DNA from: Atriophallophorus winterbourni
Taxonomy: Eukaryota; Platyhelminthes; Trematoda; Plagiorchiida; Microphallidae
Direction: 5' to 3'
Length of the DNA stretch: 64,000 nucleotides
Assembly: GCA_013407085.1 (NCBI GenBank)
Contig: JACCGJ010018417.1
Coordinates: 17,847-81,846, forward strand
Position 1 is the stretch's first letter; every line of letters starts with the position of its first letter. Below, one piece after another: positions 25,400 through 37,490 of the stretch. The translations under genes were made by a program, and so were the position numbers. Under the pieces are notes generated by a model, which was given only the letters and a program-made list of their open reading frames with translations, searched no databases and was not told the origin of the DNA.

Positions 25400-28300
25400 C
25401 TACCGAAGCGTATCGCAGGATTCAAGTCTGATTTTACTCTTATTCGTGAACACCGCTGTTTTCTCGCGCTCACGATATTCATCATCGATCGCTTGACAAC
25501 CACGGCTTGTGCACACACCACTGAACCGTCCTGCTCACAACCCTGACCGAATGACCCTGTCAAGAAAACAAACTGCATCGGGCTGCATGTGTACGGTTCA
25601 TCAAAAATCGGTAAGTTCTAAGACGAGGTCTGTCACGTGTTACGCTTGTTGGTTGAAAGTGCATGCAAAATGCGACAAATCGCTGACCTCGGATTTGGTA
25701 GCGATTATTGATGGAGATTATTGTCCCGGTGTTTGTTACGCTTGCCAGGTTTGTAAGGCCAAACCAACGGCGCCATCCTCGGATGCGAAATCCATTAAGT
25801 ATGAAATTGAGACACGTCTAAATAAACTGGAATCCAGTATACAAAAAACTGAATGAACTGATGAAAAACGTCATAAAGGCACCATTGTTTCCAGACTTAG
25901 AGGTTACTGCCAAAATCCGATAGAAAGTTCATCATACTCGAACCGGCCAAAATTTGCCCAGATAACCGCGCAGATGGTGCCTAAATCGGGCAAGCGTTCG
26001 CCGGGATCAATGACTTCTCAACCTAACGGAAACGAGAAAGGATTCAGCAAACTCATTTCTAAAACGACCGACTCAAATTATAAACCAAAGTTCGCGGGTA
26101 GAAACCTTTGTGTTATATGTACCAACGTGACCGAGTCACTGGAAATGCTGTTCGAAGCTAAGCAAAAACATGACTTAGCTGAGCGGCATAAACTATGTAT
26201 TCAGATGAGACTGGTCACAGTCACTCCCTCATCAATAGTTCGGCTGAACCGCCACCTGAATTCTCCTCACAAAGATGATCTTCGCCTTTTAAGGATAACG
26301 CTGCAATCTGTGGAGAACGTGGAAAATGTACTCTTAATGCTTATCTTCCTAGATGTGTTCAAGTGTCTACAGATCGTATCCATGCAGATTTACCATAGTT
26401 GAAGCGAAAGTTATGAAAGAAATCTCGGGAAGTAAATAATCTTCTAGGCGTTCCGAAACATACTGCTGACGTACCTCATCAAGAAAAGTCTGAGCACGAT
26501 CACAAACAGTGGAAATACCGAGCCGAAACAATCGGTATTAAAAAAGCCATACTTGTGGATGCTCTTAGGATACGCGCGGTGTGCCAACTATAAAGGGCAA
26601 GGTTCTAGCCCTTTAAAGCTAACCCTCTTGACAACCGAAATGACCGATAGTATCAAACGTGAATGGAAAGCTATTAGAAGAAATATACCACAAAATGTGA
26701 AGTTGAGCTTGCCGAGGATAATAGCCGGAAGCAAGCAAACAGATAGTACTGACCCACCGAAGCCTAGTGATGCGGTTCAAACTGAATATCATACCATAGC
26801 TCCAAAAATCGTGAGCAATCCAACTCTAACTGAGTCGGCCCATTGATAACCTTTCATGATTTGAACAACTAAAACTTTATAGGATGTTTATATACATATG
26901 CGCAAAGCCTTCCGAACAAATTAGCGGAGTTAACCGAGATATGCACATATTACTCATCTGATATTATCGCCATAACAGAAACATCGTATTCCTCCCAAAT
27001 GATTGCAACGGAGATATCCATTCCAAATATGAATTTGATAAGGAACGATCGAGAGAGAAGTGGTGGCGGTGTTGATCTTCATGATCATAATCGCCTCCAG
27101 TGCCGTCCAATAGTCAACACAGAATTCACCTTCGAGGATACAATTTGGTGTACATTAACGCTGATGTCTGATAAAGTTTGCACGATTGGTGTGGTCTACC
27201 GGTCTCCTTCAAAAACGGAAACCTACAACGAACGGTTGATTCAAGTGCTTCAGCTCTTGACACACACTCAGCAAGCAACAATACTTATTATGGGCGATTT
27301 TAACCTGATTACCCTTTATCTCAGAGACGTTCACTCCCCACAAACGCTAGAATACCGATGTAGAGAGTTACTAGATCCAGTCCCTTTATACAACCATATT
27401 CACGAATACACTCGGAGAAGAGGTTCTGACCGCCTCTCCGTCTTGGATTTAATGTTAACATGGGAAGAAAAATTTGTCGAAGCGATCGGACTCCATATTC
27501 CGCTGGGTCTTAGAGACCATTCAGTGCTTGTGTTCGACTATGTTTGCAGTACTCATCAATCGCTTGCTCTGAATGGAGTGGTTCCCGGGTAGATCAATAA
27601 ACCCTGAGTAAATCGCTCGTGCAGATTCAGCATTGGCAGACAGACCACATAAGCCCTGACTCGCAATGGAACGAACTTGTAGATGTTCTGAAACTGAAGA
27701 TAGACGAGAACTCGCAGATCGTTTCTAAAATATCAGAACATGAACTTCGTTTTGTTGTCCGCAGCAGAACAAAAAGTGGATAGCGCTGAATCTTAGCAGC
27801 GTGAATGCAGCATAAAGCCAACAATACTTCTATTTTTTGGCAACATTTCCGTATGTTACTAAACAAAGTGATTTCACTTATTCGAGAGAATAAGGAAGCG
27901 CACCCAGTAATGCCGCTGTCAAAAATGGAACGCAACCTTAAGTTACTATACAAAATCATGAACGCCAAAAAAGTCAGACCAGGTATTTTTGCCTTCCAGA
28001 ATGATGAAAAACTCACTGAAACCCAAAATGCTCTCGCGATTTATTACTCTAAAGTGTTCGTGCCAAAGGTTTTAGTGGAACGTCGTGAGCATTCAGTCGA
28101 TTCAGGAATTGAAACATTGGGCGTATAGTCTCGGAAAGAATGGTTGCACACTTTGAATTACGTAATTTGTTTTCGCCACAGCAGCATGGATTTCGATCTC
28201 ATCGCTCTTGTCTAGCGAGTCTTCTCATAGCGTTAGACGACTGGACGAATGATTTGGATATAGGTTCTTGCATTCACGTCTGTTACTTCGACATTTTTAA

Positions 28301-29335
28301 GGCATTTGACAGAGTCAATCACCATATTCTTCTTCAAAAACTGATACGTCTAGGAATATGTGAACCTCTCCTTTCATGGTTGTGCGACTACCTGTCAGAT
28401 CGCCACTCTCTAGTTAAAGTAAACGGAGTGCTATCCCAAATGATCAAAACCACCAGCGGAGTCCCACAAGGATCCGTGTTAGGCCCGCTTTAACCCCTCT
28501 CATATCATCCAAAATGGTCCCGTTCGCGGATGATATGAAAATTTGGACGCCAATCAATTCTGCAGATGATTGTGAGAAACTGCAAAGGGATTTGGACAAC
28601 GTGTCAAATTGGGCGGCCATGAATGATATGGCATTCAACATACGGAAAAGTAAGATGCTCCAGCTTGGCAAGAATGTTCCTTGGACATATCGATTGGAAA
28701 CTGAAAACTTGACATGGAGCTCGTTGGAAAATGCTCTTGGAGTATGGACTAGGGGAAACCTGAAAAGCACGGTGCACTGCCAGAATATATATCGACAAGT
28801 CAACAGATTGTTACTTATCGTTCGAAGAATATTTTGGAAGCTTCTCGCTGGTACCGTTATTTAGGATAATGAAAGTCTACTTTAGACCTACGATGAAGTA
28901 GAGATAGAGGTGTGGGCTCCTTGGCTGCGAAAAGATATTGATCTGTTTGATGAAATCTATCACAGAGCAACAAATATAGTGATGGGTCTTTGAAATGTTC
29001 CGTAACCGAAAGATTGTGACTTCCGTGTCTATGTGACTTTACCCAAAGTAGGATACGACGCTATATTATTGTGACTTATAGAATAGTGTCTACCGAACGA
29101 CATTTACTGAAACACTTGCTTGATGTGTGTGATGGGAAAGTGACACGCGGACATACAATATCCCTTTACATCCCAAGTTCCCGTATTGATCGTCAGCGCC
29201 ATTTTTTTTGAAATTCCCTACCCCAACATGTGGTGGACTCTCCTTGCCTGGCGAAGTTTATAGCGAAATTGGACTTAAAAATGCAAAAGAATATCATTCG
29301 TGAGCTTTACATTTGATATTCTCTATTCCTTTTAT
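25400..29335 (+). mobile_element. CR1-like LINE, near full-length but decayed
   Basis: Domains run in the expected order on the plus strand. ORF1 (25,509-26,402) has a Cys/His-rich PHD-type zinc-finger region (CYACWLKVHAKC, CPGVCYACQVC). The apurinic-type endonuclease follows at about 26,920-27,590 (TIGVVYRSPS, MGDFNLITLYL, RGSDRLSVLDLML). Reverse transcriptase is at about 27,800-28,870 (QQHGFRSHRSCLASLLIALD, YFDIFKAFDRVNHHILLQKL, SGVPQGSVLGPL, FADDMK) and a C-terminal region at 28,900-29,290. Stops and frameshifts between and within domains (for example after SGVPQGSVLGPL at 28,490) make it non-autonomous. It lies inverted relative to the copy at 33,420-36,445. Confidence 0.9.
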
Positions 29336-29340
29336 ACTAT

Positions 29341-30236
29341 TGTACGAACCCTATATAACAGTTGGCATACAAGTATAACCTTGTTTACCTTTAATCCACT
29401 GTTTCAAGGCTCACTGAACCTGATCTTACTGTCTCCACCTGACGATGGCAAACAGCCTGAAACCGGTAGTGGTGTGTGAGGGATGGGGATGTGAGCAACA
29501 CATTACTTTGGTCATCCATAAGCGCCTCGAGTGCTTGACCAAGAATCACTTTGTGATTCCGTGTCTGAACATCGTGGTTCGTTGTACGAACCCTATATAA
29601 CAGTTGGCATACAAGTATAACCTTGTTTACCTTTAATCCACTGTTTCAAGGCTCACTGAACCTGATCTTACTGTCTCCACCTGACGATGGCAAACAGCCT
29701 GAAACCGGTAGTGGTGTGTAAGGGATGGGGATGTGAGCAACACATTACTTTGGTCATCCATAAGCGCCTCGAGTGCTTGACCAAGAATCACTTTGTGATT
29801 CTGTGTCTGAACATCGTGGTTCGTTGTACGAACCCTATATAACAGTTGGCATACAAATATAACCTTGTTTACCTTTAATCCACTGTTTCAAGGCTCACTG
29901 AACCTGATCTTACTGTCTCCACCTGACGACGGCAAACAGCCAGAAACCGGTAGTGGTGTGTAAGGGATGGGGATGTGAGCAACACATTACTTTGGTCATC
30001 CATAAGCGCCTTGAGTGCTTGACCAAGAATCACTTTGTGATTCTGTGTCTGAACATCGTGGTTCGTTGTACGAACCCTATATAACAGTTGGCATACAAGT
30101 ATAACCTTGTTTACCTTTAATCCACTGTTTCAAGGCTCACTGAACCTGATCTTACTGTCTCCACCTGACGATGGCAAACAGCCTGAAACCGGTAGTGGTG
30201 TGTGAGGGATGGGGATGTGAGCAACACATTACTTTA
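29341..30236 (+). repeat. Tandem array of a 242-bp unit, about 3.7 copies
   Basis: The anchor CTATATAACAGTTGGCATAC recurs at 29,351, 29,593, 29,835 and 30,077, an exact 242-bp period. Units differ by isolated substitutions only (for example GTGTGAGGG/GTGTAAGGG, GACGATGG/GACGACGG). Each unit contains the short palindrome ATCACTTTGTGAT and ends in GATGTGAGCAACACATTACT. The array begins right after the 3' end of the CR1 element. Diverged single copies occur at 4.2, 4.8, 12.4 and 23.2-23.6 kb, so the unit is an interspersed repeat that was locally amplified. Confidence 0.95.
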
Positions 30237-30540
30237 GCCCCGTTAGTTATGTACTTTTACGTACGTGAGCAGCTGTGTCAACTGACCTTGACCGTGTTCA
30301 CTTGTATCAGATTGTTTTGGATACACACTGTGAGGAAAACGGACCACTGATCCTGGTCATTCCCACGAGACGTGACACACTCTAGGCGTACTATACTCGG
30401 TAAGGTCAAATAAGTGGTGGTGGGTTGACGAATACTTAATCACGTTCCCTGTCCTGACTATCACCCTTAGTCTGACGAAGCTTCTGTGTCAGAAGTGAAA
30501 CGTTACCCAAAAACTACTCTAACCGATTGCACTCAAATTT
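30237..30540 (+). repeat. Dispersed repeat, plus-strand copy
   Basis: The segment with GGTCAAATAAGTGGTGGTGG and CACGTTCCCTGTCCTGAC (about 30,400-30,470) has a counterpart on the minus strand at 32,175-32,290. Its class is unknown and no coding capacity is seen. Confidence 0.55.
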
Positions 30541-32160
30541 CTTAGCATTATGAATACACGATCGGTCCCAAACATATTCCCATCTATTACTTTAGAATTC
30601 AATACATTCTGATGCATTTCGGAAAATGTGATGCACTCCCCTTGTGGTGGGGCGTTTATATGTTAACTATATGGTCGCTATGAACAGATCACTATGCCAG
30701 AGTTCGAGTAAAGGAAGTGTTGTCAAAGAAGATTTAAGCCGACTCAAAACATCCAAAATGGATGACGGAAAAATTTGAACCAAAATTGGATTTACATATG
30801 CAATTGAACGTCATTTTGGAGCCGCATATTTGATGCAATCGTTGTATTCTTTTGTATTTTAGATTTTCATTCATACCGTAATTTTGTAGTGCTTTGGCCT
30901 TTACTTTTTAACCATACATCCGTTTCAAGGGCTGTTTTCGTTTCTGGATTATTTTCTATGAAACATGTATGGTATAAAAATCCTGGTTCGAGATTGTGCA
31001 AACCAGTGGCCACGAAATTCGTCCGATCAGTTGAATTCTTAGTCTGACTAGACAAAAGTGAGTTATCCTTGAGATTAACAGAAAGCATGAATCATGTACA
31101 GGTTATATAAATGATTATGTGACGGACGGGTAACAACAACATGAAAAAAACTACAAAATCAATATGAACCATGCGAGTGCTGACATGTTATTGAAATCAG
31201 AGACAGTGCACAGATAACACCATTTTTAATCAGACTAGCAGCAGTAGTGACAGCAGATAATGTGTTCATATCGGCACCATGCTCAGAGTTGCTGTCCCTC
31301 ATTATCAAGCATCAGCTCTGTTCCGAAAGTTGATAAACATACAATCCAAATGGTTTCAAGTGGTAGCAAAAGATTGAATCGAAATTGAACTACTGCATAG
31401 TCAAACGAAAAACACGATGATATAGTTCGAAAACTTATACCATTTCAGAAGAAGGCAAAATGATATAAACCTGAAGCGGTACGACATTTAAGGCAGATCG
31501 TGGGTTTTATTCCATCATTTTATCGGGAAGACACAGAACAAGAGTTTTCGTAACAAGGGACTGTGGAGCGATGCTCATTTCTTAAGAGATAAAGAGCCGT
31601 ACCTAGTAAACGCTGCATTGAAAATCTATCAAAGATCACACGTAGCATCATTTATAATCGTGAGAACCAATACACTTTATACGCACCTACGTATTTATGC
31701 AAAGGAGACGGTCACGCGAGTGGACCACTCGCATCCATAAGTTGACACAAAAACAACACATCTATTGTCATTAATTGCGCAAAAATCTTCAATAAGCGTA
31801 GCGACGGAATTTTGACCGAGATCTGATCCTCGCTGCAATTACACCGTCGGTCTCAAACATTGGGACGACGTGTCCAGTTTGTTAAATTATAGCCTTATTG
31901 CTAAACAAATTGGGTACTTACCACGCTAGTACGCGCAGTATCGCTGTTAGAGAAACGACTAAAGTTATCTATTAATTGCAAAGAACATGCCTGTGAAATT
32001 TTTATGGATCACATCGGTTCAATTTTTGAGCATCGTCAGTAGTTTTTTTTACAAAAGCAGAGGAACTGATGGAATCCGTCTCGGATGCCATATTGGCTTT
32101 TATTAAGGGTTTAGCGAGTTGCTTTAGAGATATCAGGTTTTGATAGAAGATTAATACAAC
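30541..32160. other. No recognisable gene
   Basis: A-T rich DNA with only short frames. No domain, RNA gene or recurring repeat was identified. Confidence 0.45.
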
Positions 32161-32300
32161 ACCCGGTCAAAGTGAAACAGACCTAGAAAATTAATGTCAG
32201 GACAGGGAACATGACTAAGTAGCAATAAATCCACCACCACTGATTTGACTTTACCGCTAAACAGTCTATAGTACGCCTACGGTGAGTCATAAAAATTAAA
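32161..32300 (-). repeat. Dispersed repeat, minus-strand copy
   Basis: Read on the minus strand: AAGTCAAATCAGTGGTGGTG, then CATGTTCCCTGTCCTGACAT, matching 30,400-30,470 in opposite orientation. Confidence 0.55.
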
Positions 32301-33419
32301 CGGCACAACTCGGGTCTTCCGGTAAGCAAAACGTATAAGAAGCCGGTGTCGATCGCTTGGCGTTGATGTCGAAGATGGAAGTGCATTGCAAGTGCAAGAC
32401 GATTACTTACTTATTAGTGCTTCGAGTGAAAATGAAGGTGTTTCACCCGATCTGTATCATGTGTATGGTGTCGGGATGATCTTCGTTCAGCAATCGATAA
32501 CAGTACACGCCCATGATCGGCTAGAAAATGACTAGTCACATGATGCTGGTGGACAGTAATTCATACATCGTGACGTAAGTGTCAAGAGATTTCAAACCTG
32601 TTTAAAAACGTATTTGGAGCACAAGTGTGGTCTATCATGGCAATATATTTGTATGTATGTATGATTGGTTTGCCGAGCTTGTATAGTAGGCTGCGGATAT
32701 TTTGCTAGCATACATATTCTATACAACTTCTTTCAAAAGTCGATGAACTTCGAGATTTTATACATTGGTAAATTCACCTGTCTGTGTTGTTTGTGATTTC
32801 CCTTCTCTCCATAAGATAATCGATTCAAGTATTTATCGCATAAAATGATTATAGCTGTAAAACACCATAGGATATTCTTATAAGGGTAGAAAATTGACGC
32901 GTTGGATGATCGACAGTTTTGTAGTTAGAAAATATGAAACGATATACTTCGATGGATACCTTCCAATTGCGTACTTTTATTCCGCAAAAACTTTAATGTA
33001 TATCGTACTCAACAAACTAGCGTGCGTCCTTTCTAACGAGGATTAAGAACTGATTCCTCTTAACAAGATTTATACAGTATGCAGTTCCAACTGCTCTGCC
33101 ACTATCACCTTAACATGGAAAGTCGGTTTACAACAAGACGCCTTTAGTACCGCACAAATCCATTCATTGAAAAGAATCGGAATTTAGGAATGCAAGAGCT
33201 TTATTCGAAAGTATTCTAAATTTCTTACTAACTTGCGCATTTGGTCCCATCTGGGACATGAGCCGCCAACCAGCTCTCTCGAAGCATCACGATTCTGAAT
33301 TATTGCCCACCTACTTGGCTACTGCATCCAAGTCTCGGCGCCAGGAATTTCTAGAACACCCTCTCTTCCTCTTCCATTGGGGATTCCAGGTGAGGGATTG
33401 TCTGGTGATGTTTGATTGA
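32301..33419. other. No recognisable gene; possible LINE 3' flank
   Basis: No gene was recognised. The last 100-150 bp may be a low-copy repeat or 3' UTR sequence of the neighbouring minus-strand CR1. Confidence 0.35.
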
Positions 33420-36400
33420 AGGATTTATGGTTAAAAAAGTTAATACATTACAACACCACAGGATTATGGTATGAATAAAAACATGAAAAATACAATAGTA
33501 TAAAAGCAATAGAGAATATCAAATGTAAGGCTCACAAATGATGTTCGTTTGCAAGTGCAGGTAGAATTTCGCTTTAAAAATCGCCAGGCAAGGAGAGTTC
33601 ACCACATGGGATAGGGAATTCCAAAGAAATATAGCACGTATGGCGAATAAATGGCGCCGAAAATCAATACTAGAACTTGGAACGCAAAGGGATAAAGTAT
33701 GTCCGCGTGTCACTTTCCCGTCACACAAATCAAGTAAGTGTTTTAGTGGATGTCCTTTAGTAGCCACAATTCTATAGGTCAAAATAATGTCGTGTCGTAT
33801 CCTCCTTTGGGTAAAGTCGCATAGACCCAGACGTCGCAATTTTCGGTGTACGGAACATTGCGAAGACCCATCACCAACTTTGTTGCTCTATAATAGATTT
33901 TATCGAAGAGAGCAATATGTTTTCGCAGCCAAGGAGCCCAGACCTCTACCATATACTCCATCATAGGGCGAAGGTAGGCATTCATTATCCTTGGTAACGT
34001 TACCAGGGAGAATCTTCCAAATATTCTTCGAAGGATACCTAACAATCTGTTGGCCCGTCGATATATATTCTGGCAGTGCACTATGCTCTTCAGGTTTCCG
34101 CTAATCCACACTCCAAGATCTTTTTCTAACGAGCTGCATGCTGGGTTTTCAGTTCCCAATCGATATGTCCAAGGAACATTCTTGCCAAGATGGAGCATCT
34201 TACATTTCTGTAAGTTGAATGACATGTCATTCATAGCCGCCCAATTCGACGCGCTGTCCAAATCCATTTGTAGTTTCTCACAATCCTCTGTAGAACTAAT
34301 TGACGTCCGAATTTTCATATCATTCACGAACAGGACCATTTTGGACGATATGAGGAGGGGTAAATCGTTTATGTACAACAGAACGAGGAGCGGCCTAACA
34401 CCGATGCTTGTGGGACTCCACTGGTGATTTGGAACGTTTGGGATAGCACTCCGTTAACTTTAACTCGGGCGTCGCGATCTGACAGATAGTCGCACAACTA
34501 TGAGAGGAGTGGTTCACATATTCCTATAAGCATCAGTTTTTGAAGAAGCAAATGATGAATGACTCTGTCAAATGCTTTCGAAATGTTTAGGTAACAGACG
34601 TGGATGCAAGAACTTCTATCCAACTCCTTCGTCCAGTCGTCTAACGCTATGAGAAGATTTGTGAGACAAGATCGGTGAGATCGAAATCCATGCTACGCTG
34701 TCGAAAACAAATAATGCGATTCAAAGTGTGCAACCATTCTTTTCGAGACTATACGTTCCATGACCTTAGCAATAACAGGTAATATTGTGACGGGACGATA
34801 ATATGCAGCGTCAGATCGGTAGCCGCCTTTGAAGATAGTTGTTGTCACGCCGGACTTCCAATCTTTCGGTACCACTCGCTTAAGCAACGAATAGTTAAAC
34901 AGGGTGGAGGGCGGTTCACAAAGCTGACGGTAACAGAACCTGAGCACATCCGGTGTGATGCCATCCGTTCCTGGGGATTTTCTTACATTTAGTTTGAGCA
35001 CTGGACTTGCGACAATCACTGGATTTATCGAAATATCGCACAATGTTTCGATTCCTCTTTCGATTGAATACTTAGAACGTTCCACTAAAACCTTTGGCAC
35101 GAACAATGCAGAGTAGTACATCGCCAGAGCATTTGCGGTTTCCAACGCTGTTTCAGTGATTTTTTTCACCCATTCTGGATGGGAAAAATACCTGGTTTGA
35201 CTTTTGCTTTCGCGTTCATGATTTTGTATACTAACTTAGGGTTGCATTCCATTTTTGACAGGAACATCAATTGACGCGCTTCCTTATCCTCTCGAATAAG
35301 TGCAGTCACTTACGGAAATGTTGCCAAGAAGTAGAAGTATTGTTGGCTTTATGCTGCACCTACGCTGTTCGCTGCGGACAACAAAACGAAGTTCATGTAC
35401 GCACATTTTATGAACGATCTGCGTGTTCTCGTCTATCTTCAGTTTCAGAAAACCTAAAAGTTCGTTCCATTGCTAGTCAAGGCTTATGTTGTCCGTCTGA
35501 AAATGCGGAATCTGCACGAGCGATTTACTCAGGGCCAATTTATCTATCCGTCGAACCACTCCATTGCTGAGTACTCCAAACGTAGTCGAACACAAGCACT
35601 GATTGGTAACTAAGACCCAGCGCAGCCTGGAATTCGATCGCTTCGATAGATTGTTCTTCCGATGTTAACACCAAATCCAAGACAGAAGGACGGTCAGAAC
35701 CTCTCCTCCGGGTGCATTTGTGAACATTGTTGTATAACAGGACTGAATCTAGTACCTTTCTAAATCGGTATTCTAACGGTTGTGGGGAGTGAGCGTCCCT
35801 GAGATAAAGGGTAGGCAGGTTAAAATCACCCATAATCAGTGTCGTTGCTTGCTGTGTGCGTGTCAAGCGCAGAAGGACTTGGAACAACCTTTGGTTGTAC
35901 GATTCTCTAGATGAAGGGGAACGGTAGACCACACCAATCATGCAAACTTTATCAGACATCAGCGTTAATGAACACCAAATTGTATCCTCGAAGGTGAATT
36001 TCGTGTTGACTATTGGACGGCACTGGAGACGATTATGACAATGAAAAGCAACACCGCCACCACTTCTCTCTCGATCGTTCATTATCAAATTCATATTTGG
36101 AATGGATATCTGCGTTTCAATCAATTTGGAAGAATACGATGTTTCTGTTATGGCGATAATATCAGATGAGTAGTGTTGCATATCTCGGTTAACACCGCTA
36201 ATTTGTTCGGAAGGCTTTGCGCATTTGTATATAAACACCCCCAAGTATGGCTTTTTTTAATACCGATTGTTTCGGCTCGGTTTTTCCACTGTTTGTGATC
36301 GTGCTCAGACTTTTCTTGAAACGGTACGTCAGCAGCATCTTCCGGAACACCTAGAATTAAAATAATTTCAGGATTACTTTCTTCTCGAGATTTCTGCGAC

Positions 36401-36445
36401 GACTTTCGCACCCACCATGGTAAGTCTGCGTTTAATAGTACGTAT
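33420..36445 (-). mobile_element. CR1-like LINE, decayed, minus strand
   Basis: Same family as 25.4-29.3 kb. Going 5' to 3' on the minus strand there is a linker (LGVPEDAADVPFQEKSEHDH, about 36,370-36,290), then the endonuclease at 36,140-35,590 (TGVVYRSPS-like, MGDFNLPTLYL, RGSDRPSVLDLVL). An RT N-terminal part follows at 35,170-34,690 (KSPGTDGITPDVLRFCYRQL, FKGGYRSDAAYYRPVTILP), then the RT core and C-terminus at 34,380-33,520. The catalytic FADD box reads FVND here, so the RT is inactive by substitution as well as by frameshift. ORF1 is absent: the element is 5'-truncated at about 36,445, where it meets RTE sequence. Confidence 0.9.
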
Positions 36446-37490
36446 TCCAAGTCCTCCATTCTTTGTACGCGTATATTTTTTGGCCCAGTACTTCTAGACA
36501 GGTTGAGGTCACCGCTTCTTTCACTTTCTGCAACTTCTGTTCTATCGTCTCTTCTTCAAGCAGCCCTTCCTGGACCTGGAACTTGTTGAAGAGGTTGACC
36601 TTGAACTCTTCTTCCTTCTTACTGTCTTTCAGCATAGCGGTGTTCTAGCGCTGTCGTTGACTGGACTACTCTATCCAGTTTTTCTTCAAACTCAGCTTCA
36701 ACTTGGCGACAAGTAAACGATAGTTGGAATCAACGTCAGGTCTTCGTTTGACGCATACAACTTGAAGCGTGCGTTGAAACTTCTTCCCGATGCACACGTG
36801 GTCCATCTGGTTTTATGTCGACAGATCTAGTAAAACCCAATTCGCCTTGTGTATCCTTTTGTGGTGAAAAACACTTTCTCGGATGACCAGGTTGCTTGCA
36901 GCGCATAGGTCAGCGAATCTCTTCCCATTGTCATTCATTTCACATAGCCCTTGCTACCCCATGATCTCCTCATACCACCGGTCGTCACTGCCAATCTTGG
37001 CGTTGAAGTCAACCATTACAATGACGATGTTCCTCTTTGGGCTGTCTTGAATGATGATTGACAATCTGATGTAAAAATCCTCCTTCTCCTCTTCTACACT
37101 GTCGTTCGTCTGGGCGTAGCACTGGATTATGTCCATGTTGATAATCATCTTCTTTGTATAGAAGGAGGTTGTCATGATCCGTGTGCCTCCCATTCAATGA
37201 GCGCTCTCTGTGCCGACATGGAAAGCATCAGGGCCACTCCCTGGGTGTGTGTGTGGCATCTTCCAGCTCATGACCCGAGTACAACAGTGATCCATCCAAA
37301 GTCAGTCACATCATCCCGGAACCAATCCATCTTCACTCGCTGATTCATAAGACGGTAAGGTTATACATCCTCATCTCTGCGGCCACTTGTATTGTCCTTC
37401 CAGTCTCATACATGGCCCGGACGTTCCATGTGGCGATGGTAGTGGTGGTCCTGGTGGAGACGATGGTAATTGGTCTGTCTGTTTCCTTGA
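36446..37490 (-). mobile_element. RTE-like LINE endonuclease fragment
   Basis: On the minus strand the first part near 37,440 reads TTIATWNVRAMYETGRTIQ, the start of an RTE-type endonuclease. Then come MDIIQCYAQTNDS and VMVDFNAKIGSDD (about 37,130-36,980) and a linker ending in CLEVLGQKIYAYKEW (about 36,510-36,450). RTE-type proteins of this kind are often mislabelled 'craniofacial development protein 2-like'. Stops and frameshifts are present. RT sequence does not follow; the CR1 element begins instead. Confidence 0.75.

Noticed and set aside
29341..30236. Regular spaced repeats reminiscent of a CRISPR array
   Set aside because: The whole 242-bp unit is repeated, with no distinct spacers, and the context is eukaryotic.
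36446..37490. A host 'craniofacial development protein' type gene
   Set aside because: The sequence is an RTE endonuclease with stops; the label is a common misannotation.
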